Shown: positions 34,245 to 38,478 of the stretch, piece by piece
Layout of the letters: each line of letters starts with the position of its first letter
Position numbering within the stretch: position 1 is the first letter of the stretch
DNA from: Desulfocapsa sp.
GTDB taxonomy: Bacteria; Desulfobacterota; Desulfobulbia; Desulfobulbales; Desulfocapsaceae
Direction of reading: 5' to 3'
DNA: 38,478 nucleotides
Assembly (NCBI GenBank): GCA_016765495.1
Contig: JAESPV010000034.1
Location: 117,346 to 155,823 of the forward strand
Translations under genes and position numbers: made by a program
Notes under the pieces: model-generated
Told to the model about the DNA's origin: nothing
The model's database searches: none
The model's input: only the letters and a program-made list of their open reading frames with translations

Positions 34245-34289
34245 ATGAAAAGCTCGAAAATTAAGGACTCGTGGATAAAACTTATATGA
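34245..34289 (+). CDS. Possible 14-residue leader peptide overlapping mqnA
   Basis: ATG at 34245 follows AAGGAAG by about 6 bases and encodes MKSSKIKDSWIKLI. Its TGA overlaps the ATG of mqnA at 34286 (ATGA), so it could deliver ribosomes to a gene that lacks its own ribosome site. Confidence 0.35.
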   Translation: MKSSKIKDSWIKLI

Positions 34290-35113
34290 GAAAAGTACGT
34301 ATCGGTATGGTGAATTATATCAACACTGCACCGATTTATGAGACCTGGAAGACTCGTAGCCATCCACAGAATTGGCATGTTGTTGAGGCTCCCCCTTCAT
34401 CCTTAAATAGAATGCTTGCCAACGGTGAGTTGGATCTTGGTTTTGTCTCATCGTATGAGTATGGTGTACGCCCCGAGGAGTATCGAATTCTCTCTGATCT
34501 TTCCATAAGTGCAAATGGTTCTGTTGGTTCCGTGTTCCTGTTTTCCAGAGTTGCTCCAAGTAGGTTAAACAATCAATATGTGCTCCTGAGTGGGCAATCC
34601 GAAACATCCATCAGCCTTGTTAAAATACTTCTTGAAGAGTTTTTTCATGTGTACCCTAAATACGAAGTCGGGGATGTTAATGGTCGGAAAGCTGATGAAT
34701 CTGAAGCTATCTTAGCCATTGGAGACGAGGCACTGCGATTATCAGCCAGTGATGCGTTCCCCTATAAACTTGATCTTGCAGAAGTATGGTGTCAGCACAC
34801 AGATTTACCCTTTGTCTTTGCAGTTTGTGCAGCGCGTGAAGAGTTTTGCCGTGAGTATCCAGAAATTGTTTCTGCCATTCATCGTGAATTTCTATTTTGT
34901 AAAGGGGAGGGGAGGAAACATCTCGAATCTATCTGTGAAATTGTGGCACCTCGTATTCCCATGCATCCTGATGAGTGCTATGTGTACCTGAGGGCCATTG
35001 AGTATGGCCTTGGAGGACGCAAGCAATTAGCATTGGAAACATTTTTTCAATATTTGATTGATCGAAATGAGGCATCTCCTAAATCTGTCCCATTAAATAT
35101 ATTTGAAAGTTAG
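34286..35113 (+). CDS. mqnA: Chorismate dehydratase (menaquinone biosynthesis MqnA)
   Basis: The first enzyme of the futalosine pathway, dehydrating chorismate to 3-enolpyruvyl benzoate. The periplasmic-binding-protein-like fold opens with RKVRIGMVNYINTAPIYETW, and PPSSLNRMLANGELDLGFVSSYEY and SVGSVFLFS are characteristic. I choose ATG 34286 (275 residues), because a GTG at 34271 has its purine tract only 3 bases away, while the ATG overlaps the stop of a short upstream frame. It ends 5 bases before the ubiX-like gene. Confidence 0.92.
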   Translation: MRKVRIGMVNYINTAPIYETWKTRSHPQNWHVVEAPPSSLNRMLANGELDLGFVSSYEYGVRPEEYRILSDLSISANGSVGSVFLFSRVAPSRLNNQYVLLSGQSETSISLVKILLEEFFHVYPKYEVGDVNGRKADESEAILAIGDEALRLSASDAFPYKLDLAEVWCQHTDLPFVFAVCAAREEFCREYPEIVSAIHREFLFCKGEGRKHLESICEIVAPRIPMHPDECYVYLRAIEYGLGGRKQLALETFFQYLIDRNEASPKSVPLNIFES

Positions 35114-35118
35114 GAACA

Positions 35119-35682
35119 ATGACGAAAATACTTGTGGCAGTTACTGGTGCTTCAGCCATGCTTTATGTGCAATCTTTTCTTGAAATGCTTGACCGGGAAA
35201 ATAACGTTACTGTGCATGGAATCTGTTCTGAGGCCGGTGAAAAAGTTCTGGAACTTGAACATAAAAAAGGCTCAAGAAATCTGCCGGCGGTGACAAAGTG
35301 GTTTGATTGCAAAGATTTTACAGCCGCTCCTGCATCAGGCTCATCCGGATATGATTCCATGGTGGTTATTCCCTGCTCAATGGGAACACTTGCTGCAATT
35401 TCAACTGGGATCACATCCAACCTTATCCATAGGGCAGCTGACGTGATGCTTAAAGAGAATAAAAAACTCATTCTTGTTACCAGAGAAACTCCTTTAAATA
35501 GAACCCATCTGAAAAATATGCTTACTGTTCACGATGCCGGCGCCACTATTTGTCCTCCGCATCCGAGTTTTTATTTGAAACCTGGAAGCCTGGAAGAGGC
35601 TGCAATGACTTTTGCATGGCGGTTGGGAGATCAGCTTGGCCTCAAAATGAAAGGGCGTAAGAGATGGGAGAATGATGAATAA
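35119..35682 (+). CDS. ubiX: UbiX-family flavin prenyltransferase
   Basis: A 187-residue flavoprotein that prenylates FMN to the cofactor used by UbiD-type decarboxylases. The N-terminal ILVAVTGASAMLY binds FMN phosphate. SGYDSMVVIPCSMGTLAAISTGITSNLIHRAADVMLKE and KLILVTRETPLNRTHLKNML are the family signatures. In this cluster it should serve decarboxylation of the futalosine-derived naphthoate; the UbiD-like partner is not in the window. The stop overlaps the next start by one base (TAATG). Confidence 0.93.
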   Translation: MTKILVAVTGASAMLYVQSFLEMLDRENNVTVHGICSEAGEKVLELEHKKGSRNLPAVTKWFDCKDFTAAPASGSSGYDSMVVIPCSMGTLAAISTGITSNLIHRAADVMLKENKKLILVTRETPLNRTHLKNMLTVHDAGATICPPHPSFYLKPGSLEEAAMTFAWRLGDQLGLKMKGRKRWENDE

Positions 35683-36542
35683 TGTTTAAGAAAATCTCCA
35701 TCCTGCTTGAGATGATCAAATTCAAATTGACCATCTTTGCCATGCCTTTTGCTTTTACTGGTGCTTTTCTTGGTGCACGTGGCGTTCCTGAGTGGCGCAG
35801 TTTTCTTTTTGTGATCCTTGCAATGGTTGGAGCACGAACCTGTGCCATGGGGTTTAACCGCATTGTTGATGCAAAATTTGACGGAGCTAATCCCAGGACT
35901 GCAGGGCGCGCTCTTCCATCCGGTGCTGTGAGTAGTTTTGAAGCCTGGGGGATGGTTGTTGCTGCAGGGTTTGTATTCTTTTATGCTGCATGGTCTTTAA
36001 ACTCCTTAACTTTGCAGCTTGCTCCTTTTGCCTTAGGGTTAACTCTTTTTTATTCTCTCACCAAACGTTTTACTTCTCTGTGCCATCTGGTATTAGGTGT
36101 TGCCCTGGCATTTTCTCCGCTTGGCGGCTGGGTAGCGATCCAAGGAAGCCTTGTATCATACCCATGGGCACTTTCAGCAGGAGTTCTTTTTTGGGTGGCT
36201 GGTTTTGATACCGTCTATGCCTGTCTTGATGCAGAGTTTGACAAGAAAACCGGACTTCATTCGCTACCTTCAAGAATAGGACAACGTAATGCTTTTCGCC
36301 TGGCCGCCGGTTTTCATGTACTGGCATTTATCCTGTTTGTCCTCACCGGTTTGCAGGCAAACTTAAATGTACTTTATTATATTGGTGTCTTTATAGCAGC
36401 GTGTGCCTTATTTTATCAGCATTGGATTGTGAATCCAAATGATTTATCCAGGATTCAGATGTCATTCTTTTCAATGAACGGTTTTATTAGTTTGGCTTTG
36501 TTTATTGCTACATGGTTGGCACTTATTACCGAACAATTATGA
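35682..36542 (+). CDS. mqnP: UbiA-family prenyltransferase of the menaquinone cluster (MqnP-like)
   Basis: An integral membrane enzyme of 286 residues with about eight helices that attaches the polyprenyl tail to the aromatic ring. The two Asp-rich motifs are present: NRIVDAKFDGANPRTAGR near residue 60 and DAEFDKKTGLHSLP near residue 185. Such UbiA homologues in futalosine clusters are called MqnP. Translation is coupled to the ubiX-like gene by a one-base overlap. A terminator lies about 100 bases downstream, marking the operon end. Confidence 0.9.
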   Translation: MFKKISILLEMIKFKLTIFAMPFAFTGAFLGARGVPEWRSFLFVILAMVGARTCAMGFNRIVDAKFDGANPRTAGRALPSGAVSSFEAWGMVVAAGFVFFYAAWSLNSLTLQLAPFALGLTLFYSLTKRFTSLCHLVLGVALAFSPLGGWVAIQGSLVSYPWALSAGVLFWVAGFDTVYACLDAEFDKKTGLHSLPSRIGQRNAFRLAAGFHVLAFILFVLTGLQANLNVLYYIGVFIAACALFYQHWIVNPNDLSRIQMSFFSMNGFISLALFIATWLALITEQL

Positions 36543-36640
36543 TATATATATCTTATGGATGCTTAACTGAACAGAACATAGCCAGCATGTAACTGATAAG
36601 TAGTTGCACTGGTAAAGTTTGTGTGGAAAAGTGACTTTCC

Positions 36641-36680
36641 GGGGAAAGAAAACTCTATTCTTTTCTTTCCCCATTATTTT
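36641..36680 (+). terminator. Terminator between the mqn cluster and purC
   Basis: GGGGAAAGAAAA and TTTTCTTTCCCC form a perfect 12-bp stem around CTCTATTC, followed by ATTATTTT. It ends 18 bases before the purC start and so lies in or just upstream of its leader. Confidence 0.75.
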
Positions 36681-36698
36681 ATACAAAGGAGAATATCA

Positions 36699-37589
36699 AT
36701 GAGTGAATCAGTATTGGAAACGCACTATGAAGACTTGGAACTTGTACATCGTGGAAAAGTCCGGGATATGTATGCAATCCCTGGGCATGATGATAAATTG
36801 CTGATGGTGGCTACTGATCGCATCTCAGCCTTTGATGTTGTGATTGATGCAATCCCTGGTAAAGGTAAGGTTCTTACTCAGCTCTCTCTCTTCTGGTTTG
36901 ATTTGCTTGGTGATGTTGTGCCTAATCATCTGATTACCGCAGATGTAAATGAATATCCTGAGTCCTGTAAACCATACAGTGCTGAGCTTGATGGCCGTTC
37001 AATGCTCGTTCATAAAACAGAGCCTTTGAGTGTTGAATGCATTGTTCGCGGATATATTTCCGGATCATTCTGGAAAGCGTATCTGAAAGATACCACTGTC
37101 TGTGGTTTTGAATTTCCATCAGGATTGCAAGAGTCCGACAAACTGCCTGAGGTGATTTTCACACCTTCAACCAAAGCAGATATTGGTGATCATGATGAAA
37201 ATATCTCTGTGAAGACAATGGAAGATCTGCTTGGAAAAGAACAAACTCAAAAAATAGCAGATATAAGTGTTGAGCTCTACAGCAGGGCTGCAGATTACGC
37301 AAGATCCAAGGGGATTATCATTGCGGACACTAAGTTTGAGCTCGGCATGCTCAATGGTGAGCTGATCCTGATAGATGAGGTGTTGACACCAGATTCTTCC
37401 CGTTTCTGGCCGCTTGACCAGTACACACCCGGGAAAGGTCAACCAAGCTTTGATAAACAGGTTCTGCGCGATTACCTTGCAACACTTGATTGGGACAAGA
37501 ATCCTCCCGCACCTAAAGTACCCCAGGACATTATTGATAAAACAAAAGCACGTTATGAAGAGGCTTTGGTTAAAATTACCAAGGGGTAA
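36699..37589 (+). CDS. purC: SAICAR synthetase
   Basis: Phosphoribosylaminoimidazole-succinocarboxamide synthase, a purine-pathway enzyme that ligates aspartate to CAIR with ATP. The start is ATG 36699 (296 residues), with AAAGGAG 8 bases upstream; the frame extends back to 36621 through the terminator. Motifs: HRGKVRDMYAI, MVATDRISAFDVVIDAIPGKG, ECIVRGYISGSFWKAY, DTKFELGMLNGELILIDEVLTPDSSRFWP. The long C-terminal part matches the roughly 300-residue form of the enzyme. Confidence 0.97.
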   Translation: MSESVLETHYEDLELVHRGKVRDMYAIPGHDDKLLMVATDRISAFDVVIDAIPGKGKVLTQLSLFWFDLLGDVVPNHLITADVNEYPESCKPYSAELDGRSMLVHKTEPLSVECIVRGYISGSFWKAYLKDTTVCGFEFPSGLQESDKLPEVIFTPSTKADIGDHDENISVKTMEDLLGKEQTQKIADISVELYSRAADYARSKGIIIADTKFELGMLNGELILIDEVLTPDSSRFWPLDQYTPGKGQPSFDKQVLRDYLATLDWDKNPPAPKVPQDIIDKTKARYEEALVKITKG

Positions 37590-37619
37590 TCCTTAGGAGT
37601 AGTCAAACATAAATATCCA

Positions 37620-38478
37620 TCATTTATTGACATATTCATAGATGATATCAACAAGTTTCTTAAAAGGAATAGGCTTGGTAAGGTAAGCGTTCATCCCGGC
37701 TTTTTTACACTGTTCTTCAAAATCTGTTGTGGCCTGAGCTGTGAGGGCCACAACAGGAATAGGAACAAGGGATAATCTTTTTTCGTTCTTCCGGATTATT
37801 TTCGTTGTTTCGATACCATTCAGTACAGGCATGCGGATATCCATAAGTATGATATCCGCAGAACTTTCCTGCATAGCATCAAGCAGTTCCTGCCCATTTG
37901 CACAAACAGTTACTGTTCCCCCCTGTGCTTCCAGGTAGGCTGATATGATCCGCTGATTGATGAATTCATCTTCTGCCAGGAATATGCGAATTCCTTCCAA
38001 CACTTTAACCTGAGAGCTTGTTTTAATCTCTTCAACAACCTGTGAGCTTTCTTCTTTTCCCAGTTCGCAGAGGATGGTGAAGCAGAACGTGGAACCATCC
38101 CTGCTTGTATTTTCGAGCCACAATTTTCCCTGCATATGTTGTACAAATTCAGAGCTTATGGCCAGTCCCAATCCTGTGCCTTCAATAACATGTTCTTTTT
38201 CAAGATGCCCCCTTTCAAAAGCATCGAAAATACTGTTTTTGGACTCCTCGGCAATACCATAGCCATTGTCTTTAATGGTGAAAAGTAGTGGTACTTCCTG
38301 TTGGGTAGGTTGAGAGTGCAGTTCTATTTTGAGCAGAATGCTTCCTTTTTCGTAACTATTCAGCGAAAAAAATGAAATAAAGTACATTATTTTCTTGACA
38401 CGGTTTTTGGCATTTTTTTTGAAAACTGGTATGGCCTCCATTCTGCGACAAGACGGCAATAAGCGGAACACAGGTTGC
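37620..38478 (-). CDS. Hybrid histidine kinase, C-terminal part (ATPase + receiver), partial
   Basis: The frame stays open to the right edge (286 codons seen), so the sensor and H-box lie outside the window. A GHKL ATPase domain comes first, with G1 box IKDNGYGIAEE and G2 box GTGLGLAIS. A receiver domain follows with acidic pair AEDE, phosphoacceptor LMDIRMP, switch VVALTA and TKP lysine, all intact. The N-box is aberrant: the segment equivalent to INLIGNAIKFTEKG reads YFISFFSLNSYEKG, replacing both asparagines by Phe. The receiver may therefore be fed by another kinase. A frameshift or sequencing error just upstream cannot be excluded. Confidence 0.87.
   Translation of the reverse strand, partial: QPVFRLLPSCRRMEAIPVFKKNAKNRVKKIMYFISFFSLNSYEKGSILLKIELHSQPTQQEVPLLFTIKDNGYGIAEESKNSIFDAFERGHLEKEHVIEGTGLGLAISSEFVQHMQGKLWLENTSRDGSTFCFTILCELGKEESSQVVEEIKTSSQVKVLEGIRIFLAEDEFINQRIISAYLEAQGGTVTVCANGQELLDAMQESSADIILMDIRMPVLNGIETTKIIRKNEKRLSLVPIPVVALTAQATTDFEEQCKKAGMNAYLTKPIPFKKLVDIIYEYVNK

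Overview
The window looks like a chromosomal segment of a Gram-negative anaerobe of the Desulfobacterota, probably a Desulfobulbales-type sulfur-cycle bacterium. The reasons are a 7Fe-type ferredoxin resembling Desulfovibrio africanus Fd III, a short ArgA with a Cys-rich tail, a futalosine-type menaquinone gene cluster, sigma-54 promoter sequences, and moderate-to-low GC with TTG/GTG starts. The taxon is inferred from gene content only. No phage, insertion sequence, CRISPR array or rRNA was seen.

Layout. (1) 1-3092 (-): most of a very large membrane-anchored coiled-coil protein with a 123-residue internal repeat and a TSP3-like Ca-binding end; it runs off the left edge. (2) 3395-3757 (-): a small Cys-containing hypothetical protein with a near-consensus promoter. 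(3) 4156-11095 (+): ferredoxin, a four-helix membrane protein, alr, argS, a stub of a membrane-anchored protein, argA and secA, ending in a bidirectional terminator. (4) 14524-11255 (-): cls, a metallophosphatase and ppk2. (5) 14746-20562 (+): argJ, a ParA-like ATPase, a small Cys protein, avtA, a translationally coupled exported MORN-repeat protein and a DUF4177-like protein. (6) 20788-24680 (+): M20 amidohydrolase, GCS2-type carboxylate-amine ligase and gamma-glutamyltransferase. (7) 24681-26610: a long, mostly non-coding regulatory region. It holds a candidate sigma-54-driven small RNA, paired operator-like palindromes, a clear sigma-54 promoter in front of a ZraP-like periplasmic metal-binding protein, an orphan cobalamin riboswitch with its own promoter and terminator, and tRNA-Glu(CTC) on the minus strand. 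(8) 28890-26706 (-): malQ and an overlapping flavodoxin-like reductase. (9) 29327-36542 (+): an RpoD-family sigma factor, then mqnE, mqnC, a probable aminofutalosine deaminase, mqnA, a ubiX-like gene and a ubiA/mqnP-like gene (futalosine menaquinone pathway). (10) 36699-37589 (+): purC. (11) 38478-37620 (-): the C-terminal part of a hybrid histidine kinase with an aberrant N-box.

The most interesting signals are in the non-coding DNA. They are the sigma-54 sRNA/zraP locus (24828-25632), the cobalamin riboswitch that controls no recognisable B12 gene and carries a (T6G)x4 simple repeat in one arm (25985-26454), and a dispersed palindromic element built on GGAACG/GAAATAA that sits at four gene boundaries.
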